Below, piece by piece: positions 17,246 through 27,312 of a stretch of 64,000 nt of DNA. A model generated the notes under the pieces. The model saw only the letters and a program-made list of their open reading frames with translations, did no database searches and was not told where the DNA came from. The position numbers were made by a program, and so were the translations under genes. This DNA comes from DATAEY01 sp038199035 (GTDB lineage Bacteria; Actinomycetota; Thermoleophilia; Solirubrobacterales; Solirubrobacteraceae), in NCBI GenBank assembly GCA_038199035.1, contig JBBPZM010000061.1, forward strand, positions 1-64,000, read 5' to 3'. The stretch's first letter is position 1, and every line of letters starts with the position of its first letter.

Positions 17246-17839
17246 GTGCCCCGGCTTGACCGCGATACCTCCGTTGCCGCGCCGGCGTCGGAGGCGCGCG
17301 ACCGGTTGGTCGAGGAGCTGCGCGAGCACGCGCTGGTCATCGGCGACGTGGTCCTGAGCAGCGGGGCGACCGCGCCCTACTACGTAGACGCCAAGCGGGC
17401 GATCCTGCGCCCGGCGGGCTTCGATGCGCTGGCCGCGCTCGTCGCGGCCGAGGCCAGGCGCCGCTCGGCCACCGCGGTCGGCGGCCTGACCATGGGCGCC
17501 GACCCGGTGGCCTGCGCCGCGCTGGCCGGCGGGGCCGACGTCAAGGCCTTCTGCGTGCGCAAGGGGCCCAAGGGCCACGGCCTTCAGCGCAGGATCGAGG
17601 GTCCCGCGCTCGAGTCCGGGGACCGCTGCCTCGTGGTGGAGGACGTGGTCACCACCGGTGGCTCGACGCTGGCCGCCCTCGCCGCCCTGCGCGAAGCCGG
17701 CCTCTTGGTCTGCGGGGTCGTGGCCGTCCTCGACCGCCTGGCCGGCGGCGGCGAGGCCATCGCCGCGGCTGCGGGGGCGCCCTACGTCGCGCTGACGACG
17801 ATCGACGACGTCTACCCCGGGCGCCCCGCCGGCTCCTGA
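17246..17839 (+). CDS. pyrE: Orotate phosphoribosyltransferase
   Basis: A 197-aa type I phosphoribosyltransferase that joins orotate and PRPP to give orotidine 5'-monophosphate in pyrimidine synthesis. Visible are the N-terminal hood segment LREHALVIGDVVLSSGATAPYYVDAK broken over the fold, GGLTMGADPVACA, FCVRKGPKGHG (the catalytic flexible loop), and the PRPP motif CLVVEDVVTTGGST at about residues 131-144. The length fits bacterial PyrE. I chose GTG 17246 because it follows the leaderless-type -10 box and yields the usual length. No other pyrimidine gene is present. Confidence 0.93.
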   Translation: MPRLDRDTSVAAPASEARDRLVEELREHALVIGDVVLSSGATAPYYVDAKRAILRPAGFDALAALVAAEARRRSATAVGGLTMGADPVACAALAGGADVKAFCVRKGPKGHGLQRRIEGPALESGDRCLVVEDVVTTGGSTLAALAALREAGLLVCGVVAVLDRLAGGGEAIAAAAGAPYVALTTIDDVYPGRPAGS

Positions 17840-17963
17840 GGGCGAGTGTGGCGGCGCCGACCGCCGCGAGCCGACCGGCGATCGCCGTCAGCTCGGCGAT
17901 CTGGCCGGCCCCCGCGGATGGCCGACCGAGAACCGCCGACACGCGAGCAACCCGCGCCGGCCC

Positions 17964-18578
17964 TCAGAACGTCGGCGGCTGGGCGCTGAACGAGCGGATC
18001 ATGCCGGCGATGGCTGGGCGGTAGGCGGCCGCGCGCGTGCGCGCGTTGCGGAAGAAGACCATCGTGAAGGTGACGCGACCGGGGCGGCGGATGGCCGCCG
18101 CCAGGATGTCCTGGGGCACCCCGGTGGCCACGAAGGTCCCCCGCGCCCGCGCGGTCGCCGTCGGGTAGCGCGTGCCGGACAGCCGGCTCGCAGTGCCGAC
18201 GCGCAGGCCGCGATAGCCGCCCAGCGCGCGCAGCGTGCGGCGGGCGTACTCCGGCAGCGAGTCGGAGGACTGGCCGTCGTCCGAGCGGTCGGCCGAGATC
18301 CCGACCGACACCGCGCCGTCGCGCGAGCGCACGAGGGTGGCCCGCACCCCGGTCGCCCTCCAGCCCGGCGGCACCCCGACGGAGAAGCCCGCTCGCGCGT
18401 TGACGACCCGCCTCCATCCAGAGGGCAGGGCGGGGCGCGGGTCGAAGCGCTCGAGCGCCGCCGCCGTGGTCGCCGGCCCGGCGTCCCCCCGGCCGCAGCC
18501 GCTCCAGCAGGCCGCGCCGACGGCCAGCGCGACCATCGCCGTGCGCGTGCCTCGTGGGAGCCTGCGACGGTGGTCCAT
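17964..18578 (-). CDS. Putative lipoprotein of unknown function
   Basis: A 204-aa protein with a type II signal peptide (WSGC lipobox near residue 28), so it is probably anchored outside the cell membrane. The mature part contains LPSGWRRVVNARAGFSVGVPPGWRA, a pattern common in small actinobacterial lipoproteins of the PsbP/DUF1795-like type, then a mixed alpha/beta domain ending near SFSAQPPTF. Function unknown. I chose ATG 18578 because it is followed by a basic n-region and hydrophobic core; a longer start at 18608 adds ten residues with no benefit. Confidence 0.7.
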   Translation of the reverse strand: MDHRRRLPRGTRTAMVALAVGAACWSGCGRGDAGPATTAAALERFDPRPALPSGWRRVVNARAGFSVGVPPGWRATGVRATLVRSRDGAVSVGISADRSDDGQSSDSLPEYARRTLRALGGYRGLRVGTASRLSGTRYPTATARARGTFVATGVPQDILAAAIRRPGRVTFTMVFFRNARTRAAAYRPAIAGMIRSFSAQPPTF

Positions 18579-18849
18579 GCGCACGAGGGCCCGACCCGGC
18601 TCGGGCAAGCGGCCGATCCCCGGGAGCCTGACCGGGCAGGCCCGGCGGGCATGCTACCGCCGGTCGTGCGGATGGTCGGGGACGCGGTCGGCGCCCAGCT
18701 TGCTCTGGTCCGCTCCCCCGGATGCCGGTGTCGCGATCAACCGTTTAGCGTCCCGGAAAGTGCGCGAGCGAGGAGTCCCAGCGCCTTGTTCCCGGGGCGC
18801 CGCGGTGAGCGCGGCGCGGGTGCCGAGCGGCGAGGCCCCGGCCTCTGGC

Positions 18850-19937
18850 ATGGTCCCCCGCCTGCGCGCCCGCGTGTCCGAGAGCGCGGTCGGGGCATGG
18901 GCGGTGGCGGGCGCCTGTCTCCTGCTCGCCGTCATATCGCTACTGCGCCGAGACCCACTCAACGTCGACGTGTGGTCGTGGCTGGTGTGGGGGCGCGAGG
19001 TTCGCCAGCTCGCCCTCGACACGACCGGCGGAGCGTCGTGGAAGCCGTTGCCCGTGGTGGTGACGACGGCCGCGTCGCTGCTGGGCGCTGGTGGTCGCGC
19101 TGGCCCTGGGCGCGATCGACCGTCATCTGGCGGGGCGCCGGCTGCAGGCGCTGGCCCTCGCGGTGCTGTCCGCTCTGGGACGGCCGGAGCTGTGGCCGCT
19201 GGTGGTGGTCTACGGCGTCCATCTGTGGCGTGTCGAGCCCGCGCGGCGCGCGTGGGTGATCGGGGGGATCCTCGCCGTGCCGCTCCTCTGGCTGGGCGGG
19301 GGGACCTTGGGCGCATCGAACCCGCTGGACTCGCTCCAGCGAGCCCAGGCGGTGACCGCCATCGGCGCTGTGTTGAGGCCCGACGAGGGGCACGGCGCCT
19401 CGTCCCTGCTCGAGACGACCTGGGGCCTGGTTGTGGCGCCGCTCTGGCTGACCGCGCTGGCGGCGGTCGGCATCGCCGCTCGGCGCTATAGGCAGGCGAG
19501 CGACTCGGCCCGGCCGATCCTCGTGCTCGCTGCCGGCGCCCTGCTGTGGATCGGCGTGGCGTGGGCGGTCTCGTTCTTCGGCATCCCCGCCTTGGCGCGC
19601 TTCATGATCGGGCCGGCCGCCGTGCTGTCGGTCCTGGCATCGCCGGGCTGTCGCCTGCGGGAGCCAGGTAGCGCTCGTCAACGCCAATTCGGTCAGCACG
19701 GCCGAGGTGGCATGGCGGGTCGGGTTGCCGCTGCGTGACGCTCACCGGGTGCTGATCGGCGCCCGGTTCCCCGGCTTCCATGGCCTTGTCGTGGCACGCC
19801 TGCGCAGCGGCGCCCTCGGGCCCCTCAAGCGCGCCCGGCGAGTTACACGCCTTCCGGCGCCGGGGCCCGCGTGGAGGAGGCTCGCCGAGGTCGGGAAGTG
19901 GGGCGTCTACGCAGCACGCTGCGGCGCCTCGTCCTGA
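18850..19937 (+). pseudogene. Polytopic membrane glycosyltransferase-like gene with two internal deletions
   Basis: Three consecutive stretches, each in a different frame, read as parts of one membrane protein. From ATG 18850 the first frame gives a TM helix and DPLNVDVWSWLVWGREVR to about 19083. There the hydrophobic reading continues in the second frame (LVVALALGAIDRHLAGRRL, RPELWPLVVVYGVHLWR, several TM helices) to about 19640. The third frame then gives VALVNANSVSTAEVAWRVG and a basic domain ending WGVYAARCGASS at 19937. The middle TM block expected between the first two parts is missing, so each junction looks like a deletion that also shifts frame, not a single-base slip. Relatives are large multi-TM proteins of GT-C-like type. 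The 270 bases upstream (18579-18849) hold no gene I can support. Confidence 0.7.
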
Positions 19938-19962
19938 CCGCGCCTTCGTCGCGTACACCCAG

Positions 19963-20036
<74 letters not shown>

Positions 20037-20046
20037 CCCGAAGGCA

Positions 20047-20052
20047 AGCCTA
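20047..20052 (-). promoter_or_regulatory. Likely -10 box of the tRNA-Arg gene
   Basis: On the minus strand, TAGGCT ends 10 bases before the mature 5' end of the tRNA. The distance suits a promoter making a short 5' leader. I see no convincing -35. Confidence 0.4.
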
Positions 20053-20253
20053 TTGGGCGGCGGCCCTAGCTCGGGCTGGATCCCGTCTGCCGTCTCGAGG
20101 GCGTCGACTGCCGCCCGGCCGACCCACGCCGGCCCCCGCGGTAGAGGCTCTAGCGGCAGGCCAACCGCCCCGGCGGGCGACTCCGGGCGCGAAACTTCCA
20201 TTTGTGCGCGCCTTCTTCCCGGCCGCGAGGCGGCCGCTGGTATAGGCAGGGCG

Positions 20254-21231
20254 GTGAGCACGGTCGACGTGACGCGCGAGAGCCTGCCCCACGTCGTGGC
20301 GGCCGAGCCGCGGGCGCCACGCATCGGCGCGCGCTCCACGCCCGCGCTGGTGTGGCGCCGCCTGCGCGCCGATCGGTGGGCGATGGCCGGCCTGGCCGCC
20401 ATCGTCCTCGTCGTCGCCGTGGCCATCGCCGCCCCGCTGGTCGTCAGGCTCGCGGGCGCGGCCCCTCCTGACCTCCAGTCGCCGGGCGCCCTCGACGCCT
20501 TCGGCCTCCCCACCGGACCGAGCTCGCGCCACCTGCTCGGCGTCGATCCGCTCGGCCGGGATGTCCTCAGCCGCGTGGTCTACTGCCTGCGGGTCTCGCT
20601 CGAGGTGGCGTTCCTGGCCACCGGCCTCGCCGTGGTCGTCGGCGTCCTCGTCGGCGTCCTGGCCGGCTACCGCCGCGGCTGGGTCGACACGCTGCTCTCG
20701 CGGCTCATGGACTTCCAGCTCGCCTTTCCCATCCTGCTGCTGGGGATCGGCCTGGCCTCGGCGTGCTCGCTGGGCCGGGGCTGCCTCGGCGGCCTCGTGC
20801 AGCCGGGCCTCACCGTCGTGGTGTTCGTGATCGCGCTGGCCTCGTGGCCCTACGTCGGGCGGATCGCCCGGGGCGAGGCCCTGTCACTGCGCGAGCAGCC
20901 GTTCGTCGAGGCGGCACGCTCGCTGGGCGCGTCTGACATGCGCGTCGTGCTCGAGGACGTCATGCCCAACCTCGCTGCACCGGTCGTGGCCTACAGCATG
21001 CTGATCGTCCCCACCAACATCCTGCTCGAGGCCGCGCTCTCCTACCTCGGCGTCGGCGTGCAGCCGCCGCAGGCGAGCCTCGGCCAGATGATCAGCGACG
21101 CCACCGCGACCTTCGACACCGCCTGGTGGTACATGCTCTTCCCCGGCCTGGCCCTGCTCGTCGTCGTGCTGGCCTTCAACGTCGTGGGCGGGGCGCTCCA
21201 GGAGGCCCTCGACCCCCGGGGGCGTCGGTGA
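20254..21231 (+). CDS. Oligopeptide-type ABC transporter permease (DppC/OppC family)
   Basis: A 325-aa inner-membrane permease of a peptide/nickel-type ABC importer. An N-terminal cytoplasmic segment leads into TM1 (MAGLAAIVLVVAVAIAAPLV), the conserved LGVDPLGRDVLSRVVY, about five further TMs, and the EAA loop REQPFVEAARSLGASDMRVVLEDVMPN cut across helices, which docks on the ATPase. It ends in ALDPRGRR as is usual. GTG 20254 has TATAGG 7 bases upstream and a weak GGCAGGG. It is the first of three plus-strand genes (permease, binding protein, permease) that lack their own ATPases. Confidence 0.9.
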   Translation: MSTVDVTRESLPHVVAAEPRAPRIGARSTPALVWRRLRADRWAMAGLAAIVLVVAVAIAAPLVVRLAGAAPPDLQSPGALDAFGLPTGPSSRHLLGVDPLGRDVLSRVVYCLRVSLEVAFLATGLAVVVGVLVGVLAGYRRGWVDTLLSRLMDFQLAFPILLLGIGLASACSLGRGCLGGLVQPGLTVVVFVIALASWPYVGRIARGEALSLREQPFVEAARSLGASDMRVVLEDVMPNLAAPVVAYSMLIVPTNILLEAALSYLGVGVQPPQASLGQMISDATATFDTAWWYMLFPGLALLVVVLAFNVVGGALQEALDPRGRR

Positions 21232-22967
21232 ACGGCGCAGGTCCCGCTCGCCGCCTCGCGGCGGTTGCCGTGGCGGTCGCGACGGCGGCGCTGGCCGGCT
21301 GCGGCGGCGGCGCGAGCCAGGGCGGCCACGGCCTCGAGGGGATCCCCGGCCCCGTCGCCGGCCAGCAGCGCGGCGGCACGCTGGACGTCGTCTCCCACGA
21401 CGGCTTCCAGAACCTGGACCCCGGGGCCTCCTACTTCCAGCTGGACTACCAGGTCGTCTACGCCACGCACCGGCCGCTCTTCTCGTTCCGGCCCGATGAC
21501 TTCCGCCGGCCCGTGCCCGACCTGGCGGCCGGGCCGGCGCGCGTGAGTCAGGACGGGCGGACGGTCACCGTGCGCATCCACCCCGACTTGCGCTACAGCC
21601 CCGGAACGGTGAGTCGCCCCGTGCGCTCGGGCGACGTCAAGTACGCGATCGAGCGCGGCTTCGGCTCGGTGGTGGCCAACGGCTACGCCTCCTCCTACTT
21701 CGGCGACCTCGTCGGTGCCGATCACGCCCGCGGCGGGCCGATCGCCGGCATCGAGACACCCGACCAGCGCACGCTCGTGTTCCGGCTGACCAAGCCGTTC
21801 GGGCCGACGTTCGCCGACGCGCTGTCGCTGCCGCTCACCGCCCCCGTCCCGCCCGAGTACGCTCGGCGCTTCGACCGCCGGTCCCCGTCGCGCTACGACT
21901 CCGATCCCACCGTGCAGGCTTTCACGGGGCCGTACGTGATCCGCCGCTACCAGGCCGGCAAGCTGCTCGAGCTGGCCCGCAACCCCGTTTGGCGGTCCTC
22001 CACCGACTTTCGGCCGGCCTACCTGGACCGGGTGGTGTGGCGCATCGGGGTCGACCCCAACATCGCCGGGCGCCAGATCCTCTCGGGCCGCCGGATGGTC
22101 AACGGGGACACGCCAGCGACCGCGATCGTCGCCCGCGCCGTCCGGCGCCAGCGGCGCCAGATCAACTTCGCCCCGCAGGGGAACCGCTACATCGCGCTCA
22201 ACACGCAGGTCGCCCCGTTCGACGACGTCAACGTGCGCCGGGCGGTGGTCGCCGGCATGGACCGCCGCGCGCTCCAGCTCACCCGCGGGGGGAAGGTGGC
22301 GGGCGACGTGGCCACCCACTTCCTGGCGCCCACCGCCCCCGGGTTCGAGGCGGCCGGCGGGTACAGGGGTCCCGGCTACGACTTCCTGGCCAAGCCGCAG
22401 GGGGACCTGGCCGTGGCCCGCGCCTACCTGCGCCGGGCGGGCTTTCCCAGCGGGCGCTACAGCGGCCCGCCGATCCTCGTGGTGGGCGACGACAGCGACC
22501 CGGCCGACAAGACGGCGCAGGTCGTACAGGCCGGCCTGCGCCGGCTGGGCTTCAGGGTGCGCCTGCGGCTGCTGGCCACGGACACCATGTACTCGCGCTT
22601 CTGCAACGTTCCCGCGGCGAAGGTCCAGGTCTGCCCCAACGTCGGGTGGCTGCCGGACTTCCCCGACGGCTACGCCTGGTTGTTCGCTCCCTTCGACAGC
22701 CAGTCGATCGAGCCCGAGAACAACACGAACTGGCCCCAGCTGCGCAACGCCCGGGTGGACGCGGCCATCGTCCGCGCCCAGTCGATCACCCAGCCCGCAG
22801 CGCGAGCGCGCGCCTGGGGGCAGGTCGACCGCATCGTCACCGGTCTGGCCCCCGCCGTGCCGTGGTTCTGGGACCGCACGCCGAACATCGAATCCCGCGA
22901 CGTCCAGGGGGTGATCGCCCAGTGGAACGCCGCCTGGGATCTCTCCTTCTCCTCCCTGCGGCGCTGA
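21228..22967 (+). CDS. ABC transporter substrate-binding lipoprotein (SBP family 5)
   Basis: A 579-aa extracellular binding protein of a peptide/nickel-type importer. The signal sequence ends in LAGC, so it is a lipoprotein. The mature part has the family-5 pattern: GGTLDVVSHDGFQNLDPG near the start, a PDLAAGPARVSQDGRTVTVRIHPDLRYS-type strand pair, and NINFAPQGNRYIALNT-like hinge segments. GTG 21228 overlaps the permease stop (GTGA). The solute cannot be read from sequence; oligopeptides or similar cationic or amphipathic solutes are typical. Confidence 0.9.
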   Translation: MNGAGPARRLAAVAVAVATAALAGCGGGASQGGHGLEGIPGPVAGQQRGGTLDVVSHDGFQNLDPGASYFQLDYQVVYATHRPLFSFRPDDFRRPVPDLAAGPARVSQDGRTVTVRIHPDLRYSPGTVSRPVRSGDVKYAIERGFGSVVANGYASSYFGDLVGADHARGGPIAGIETPDQRTLVFRLTKPFGPTFADALSLPLTAPVPPEYARRFDRRSPSRYDSDPTVQAFTGPYVIRRYQAGKLLELARNPVWRSSTDFRPAYLDRVVWRIGVDPNIAGRQILSGRRMVNGDTPATAIVARAVRRQRRQINFAPQGNRYIALNTQVAPFDDVNVRRAVVAGMDRRALQLTRGGKVAGDVATHFLAPTAPGFEAAGGYRGPGYDFLAKPQGDLAVARAYLRRAGFPSGRYSGPPILVVGDDSDPADKTAQVVQAGLRRLGFRVRLRLLATDTMYSRFCNVPAAKVQVCPNVGWLPDFPDGYAWLFAPFDSQSIEPENNTNWPQLRNARVDAAIVRAQSITQPAARARAWGQVDRIVTGLAPAVPWFWDRTPNIESRDVQGVIAQWNAAWDLSFSSLRR

Positions 22968-23056
22968 CGGGAGGCCCGGTGGGCGCCGGGCGAGCGCGCG
23001 GCGCTCCCGGCACCCGCCGGCGAGAGGGGCGCGCGACGCCGGGCGAGGCCTGACCG

Positions 23057-24016
23057 ATGGCCGCCTACGTCCTGCGCCGCCTGGGCTGGACGGTGATCGC
23101 CCTGCTGGCGGTCAGCGCGATCACCTTCGCCATCTTCTATGCGCTGCCCTCGGCCGACCCGGCGGCCCTGCGCGCTGGGCGCCAGGCCAATCCCGCGCTG
23201 ATCGAGCGCATCCGCCACACGCTCGCCCTCGATCAGCCGGTCTACGTCCAGTACTGGCGCTACATGAAGCAGGTCGTCGCGCACTTCGACTTCGGCTTCT
23301 CCTACCAGGACGACGCGCCGGTGCGCCAGCAGATCCTCGACCGCCTCCCGGCCACGATCTCGCTCACGCTAGGAGCGGTGGTGGTATGGCTGGCGATCGG
23401 GCTGCCGGTGGGGATCGTGTCGGCGATCATGCGCCGGCGGCTGGTCGACCGGGTCAGCATGGGCGGGGCCCTGGTGGCCATCTCGGCCCCGGTCTACTGG
23501 CTCGGACTGCTGAGCCTCTACCTCTTCTCCAAGGACATCGGCCGCCTGCCGCTGTTCGACGGAGCCGGGACCTACGAGCCGATCTCCCAGGACGCGGGAG
23601 CGTGGTTCGGCTCGCTGGTCATGCCCTGGGTCGTGCTGGCCGCCACGTTCGCCGCCTTCTACGCGCGCCTGCTGCGCGGCAACCTGAGCGAGGCCATGGG
23701 CGAGGACTACGTGCGCACCGCCCGGGCCAAGGGGCTGCCCGAGCGCCGGGTGGTTCTCAACCACGGCGTGCGCACGGCGATCACCCCGATCGTCACCGTG
23801 CTCGGGCTCGACATCGGGATCCTCCTCGGCGGCGCCATCCTCACCGAGACGGTGTTCGACGTGCCCGGCGTCGGGCGGCTGCTCTTCGACGCCATCCAGC
23901 ACGCTGACCTGCCGATGATCCAGGGCACCGTCCTCTTCGGCGCCTTCTTCATCGTGGTGGCCAACCTGGTCGTCGACATGGCCTACGCCCTGCTCGATCC
24001 GCGCGTGCGGCTCTGA
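23057..24016 (+). CDS. Oligopeptide-type ABC transporter permease (DppB/OppB family)
   Basis: A 319-aa permease, the partner of the DppC-like protein 2 kb upstream. It starts MAAYVLRRLGWTVIALLAVSAITF, the usual DppB opening, and carries LDQPVYVQYWRYM, about six TM segments, and the EAA loop GEDYVRTARAKGLPERRVV near residue 215. It ends YALLDPRVRL. The 90 bases after the binding-protein gene include no extra gene. It is convergent with the ATPase gene of the second importer and ends at a strong stem-loop. Confidence 0.92.
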   Translation: MAAYVLRRLGWTVIALLAVSAITFAIFYALPSADPAALRAGRQANPALIERIRHTLALDQPVYVQYWRYMKQVVAHFDFGFSYQDDAPVRQQILDRLPATISLTLGAVVVWLAIGLPVGIVSAIMRRRLVDRVSMGGALVAISAPVYWLGLLSLYLFSKDIGRLPLFDGAGTYEPISQDAGAWFGSLVMPWVVLAATFAAFYARLLRGNLSEAMGEDYVRTARAKGLPERRVVLNHGVRTAITPIVTVLGLDIGILLGGAILTETVFDVPGVGRLLFDAIQHADLPMIQGTVLFGAFFIVVANLVVDMAYALLDPRVRL

Positions 24017-24051
24017 CCGCCTCGGTCAGCCGGTGTCGGCTTCGTCCCCCC

Positions 24052-24079
24052 GACCGGCCGCAGCTCCCCCCGGCCGGTC
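24052..24079. terminator. Bidirectional stem-loop terminator between convergent ABC operons
   Basis: GACCGGCCG, a 10-base loop, then CGGCCGGTC form a perfect 9-bp GC stem between two converging genes. It has no T-tract on either side, which is usual in such GC-rich genomes. It overlaps the last bases of the minus-strand ATPase gene. A smaller repeat, GACCG-CCT-CGGTC, lies just before it at the end of the permease gene. Confidence 0.6.
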
Positions 24080-25237
24080 AGCCGGCGTCCGCTCCGGCCC
24101 CCGCGCGGGCGGCCGCCCCAGTCCCCGCGCCGGCGGGCTCGGGCAGCCGCTCGCCCGCGCTGAGCGGGCTGTCGGGCGAGCGGGTGGCGGCGGCGACCTC
24201 GTCGGCGCCCACGTTGAGCGGGTGGTGGCAGGCGGCGAGGTGGCCGCCCGCGTACCCGGTCAGCGGCGGCTCGACCTCGGCGCACACGTCGGTGGCACGG
24301 GGGCAGCGGGTGCGGAAGCGACAGCCGCTGGGTGGGTCGGCGGGGTTGGGCGGCTCGCCGGCCACGACGACGCGCTCGCGGGCGCGGTTGCGGTGGGGAT
24401 CGGGGATGGGGATCGCCGCCAGCAGCGCCGCGGTGTAGGGATGGATCGGCTTGGTGTAGAGCTCCTCGCCGGGCGAGACCTCCACCAGCTTGCCGAGGTA
24501 CATGACCGCGATGCGGTCGGAGACGTGACGGACGACCGACAGGTCGTGGGCGACGAAGACGTAGGAGAGGCCGAGGTCGTCCTGGAGGTCGTCGAGCAGG
24601 TTGACGACCTGAGCCTGGATCGAGACGTCGAGCGCGGACACCGGCTCGTCGAGCATGATCAGCGCCGGCTCGACGGCCAGCGCGCGGGCCACGCCGATGC
24701 GCTGGCGCTGCCCACCCGAGAACTCGTGCGGGAAGCGGTTGATGTGCTCGGGGTTCAGGCCGACCCGCTCCAGCAGCTCGCGCACCCGCGGCTCGACCTG
24801 GCCGCGCGGCACCCCGACCAGGCGCAGCGGGCGCCCGACGATCTGGCCGACGCGCTTGCGGGGGTTCAGCGAGGCTTGTGGGTCCTGGAAGACCATCTGC
24901 ATCTCGCGGCGCACCGGCGCCAGCTCGCGCCGGCCGGCGCGGGTGATGTCGCGCCCACGGAAGCGGATCGTCCCCGCGGTCGCATCGACCAGGCGCATGA
25001 GGCAGCGGGCCAGCGTGGTCTTCCCGCAGCCCGACTCCCCCACGACGCCCAGCGTCTCGCCCTCGCCCAGCCTGAACGTCACGTCGTCGACGGCGTGCAC
25101 GTGGCCGGCGCGCCGGCTGACGGCGAGCCCGCGCCTGATCGGGAAGAGGACCTGGAGGTGCTCGACCTCGAGCAGCGGCGTGGCCTCGCCTGCGCCCGGC
25201 CTGGCGCTCGCCGCGGCCTGGTCCGCCCGCCCGGCGC

Positions 25238-25241
<4 letters not shown>
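24078..25241 (-). CDS. Oligopeptide ABC transporter ATP-binding protein (OppF/DppF family)
   Basis: A 387-aa ATPase that powers the importer from the cytoplasmic side. Walker A is GESGCGKTTLAR, the signature FSGGQRQRIGVARAL, and Walker B LIMLDEPVSALD with a following H-loop VAHDLS. The C-terminal oligopeptide domain has SGCRFRTRCPRATDVC, the Cys-rich element that binds Fe-S in some Opp/Dpp ATPases. The Ala/Gly-rich end is disordered. ATG 25241 overlaps the oppD-like stop (ATGA). Last gene of the minus-strand importer operon. It may also serve the ATPase-less plus-strand importer. Confidence 0.93.
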
Positions 25242-26278
<1,037 letters not shown>

Positions 26279-26315
26279 CAGCCGCTCGTCGTCCTCGCCG
26301 GTTCCGGCGCCCTCA

Positions 26316-27266
26316 TCAGCCGCTCAGCCTGATCCGCGGGTCCAGCGCCGCGTAGAGGACGTCGACCACCGCACTCAGCATCACCACGAAGAACGCGCCG
26401 AACATCGTCACCACGAGCACCGGCGGCACGTCGAGCGCCCCGATCGACTGCGCGGCGTACTGGCCCACGCCCTGGAGGTTGAACACCGACTCGGTCAGGA
26501 TCGCGCCGCCCCCGATCACCGCGGCGAAGTCCAGCCCCCACAGAGAGACGATGGGCACCATCGAGTTGCGCAGGACGTGGTGGACGAGCACGCGCCGCTC
26601 GGCCAACCCCTTGGCGCGGGCCGTGCGCACGAAGTCCTCGTTGATGGTGTCGAGCACGTTGGAGCGCAGCACGCGCGAGTAGATGCCCACGAACAGCACC
26701 GACAGCGCCGTCCAGGGCAGCAGCAGGTGGTAGAGCCACTGGATCGGGTCCTGTGTGAGGGGGACGTAGCCGCCGTTGGGGAAGATGCCCAGCTTAAAGG
26801 CCAGCAGGTAGAGCATCACCGCCCCGACCAGGAAGACTGGGGTCGAGACGCCGACGAGTGAGAGCGCGGTCAGCGCGCGGTCGGTGAAGCGCCCGGCGGT
26901 GATCGCGCTGAACAGGCCGAAGCCCACGCCGGCGGCCAGCCACAGGATCCCCGCGCCGATCGACAGCGACAGCGTGGCCGGCAGGTCGCGCCGGATCTCG
27001 CCGAGGACGTTGACCTGCTGGTGGTAGGAGATCACCGTGCCCGTGAAGACCTTCTTCATGGTGATGGCGTACTGGACGTAGATCGGCTTGTCGAAGCCCC
27101 AGGTGCGGCGGATCGCCGCCACCGTCTCGGGCGTCGACGTCCGCCCGGCCAGGCGCTGGGCGGGATCCCCGTTGGGGATGGCCTGGACGATCAGGAAGGT
27201 GAGGATCGAGATGGCGAACAGCACCAGGGCCATCGAGATCAGCCGGCGGGCGACGAAGCGGACCAT
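26316..27266 (-). CDS. Oligopeptide ABC transporter permease (DppB/OppB family)
   Basis: A 316-aa inner-membrane permease. The start MVRFVARRLISMALVLFAIS is typical of DppB, followed by WGFDKPIYVQY, six TM helices and the EAA loop NEDFVRTARAKGLAERRVLVHH. It ends AALDPRIRLSG. It sits between the DppC-like and OppD-like genes. The EAA loop is nearly the same as in the plus-strand DppB (VRTARAKGL-ERRV), suggesting the two importers could use the same ATPases. Confidence 0.93.
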   Translation of the reverse strand: MVRFVARRLISMALVLFAISILTFLIVQAIPNGDPAQRLAGRTSTPETVAAIRRTWGFDKPIYVQYAITMKKVFTGTVISYHQQVNVLGEIRRDLPATLSLSIGAGILWLAAGVGFGLFSAITAGRFTDRALTALSLVGVSTPVFLVGAVMLYLLAFKLGIFPNGGYVPLTQDPIQWLYHLLLPWTALSVLFVGIYSRVLRSNVLDTINEDFVRTARAKGLAERRVLVHHVLRNSMVPIVSLWGLDFAAVIGGGAILTESVFNLQGVGQYAAQSIGALDVPPVLVVTMFGAFFVVMLSAVVDVLYAALDPRIRLSG

Positions 27267-27312
27267 CAGTGCCGCCTCCAGGAGACCATGTGATCGAGCG
27301 GAGGGGGCACTG

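Noticed and set aside
20221..20235. GGCCGC-GAG-GCGGCC hairpin before the DppC-like gene
   Set aside because: A 6-bp stem with a 3-base loop is common by chance at this GC content, and it would overlap the proposed -10 region; not called as an attenuator.
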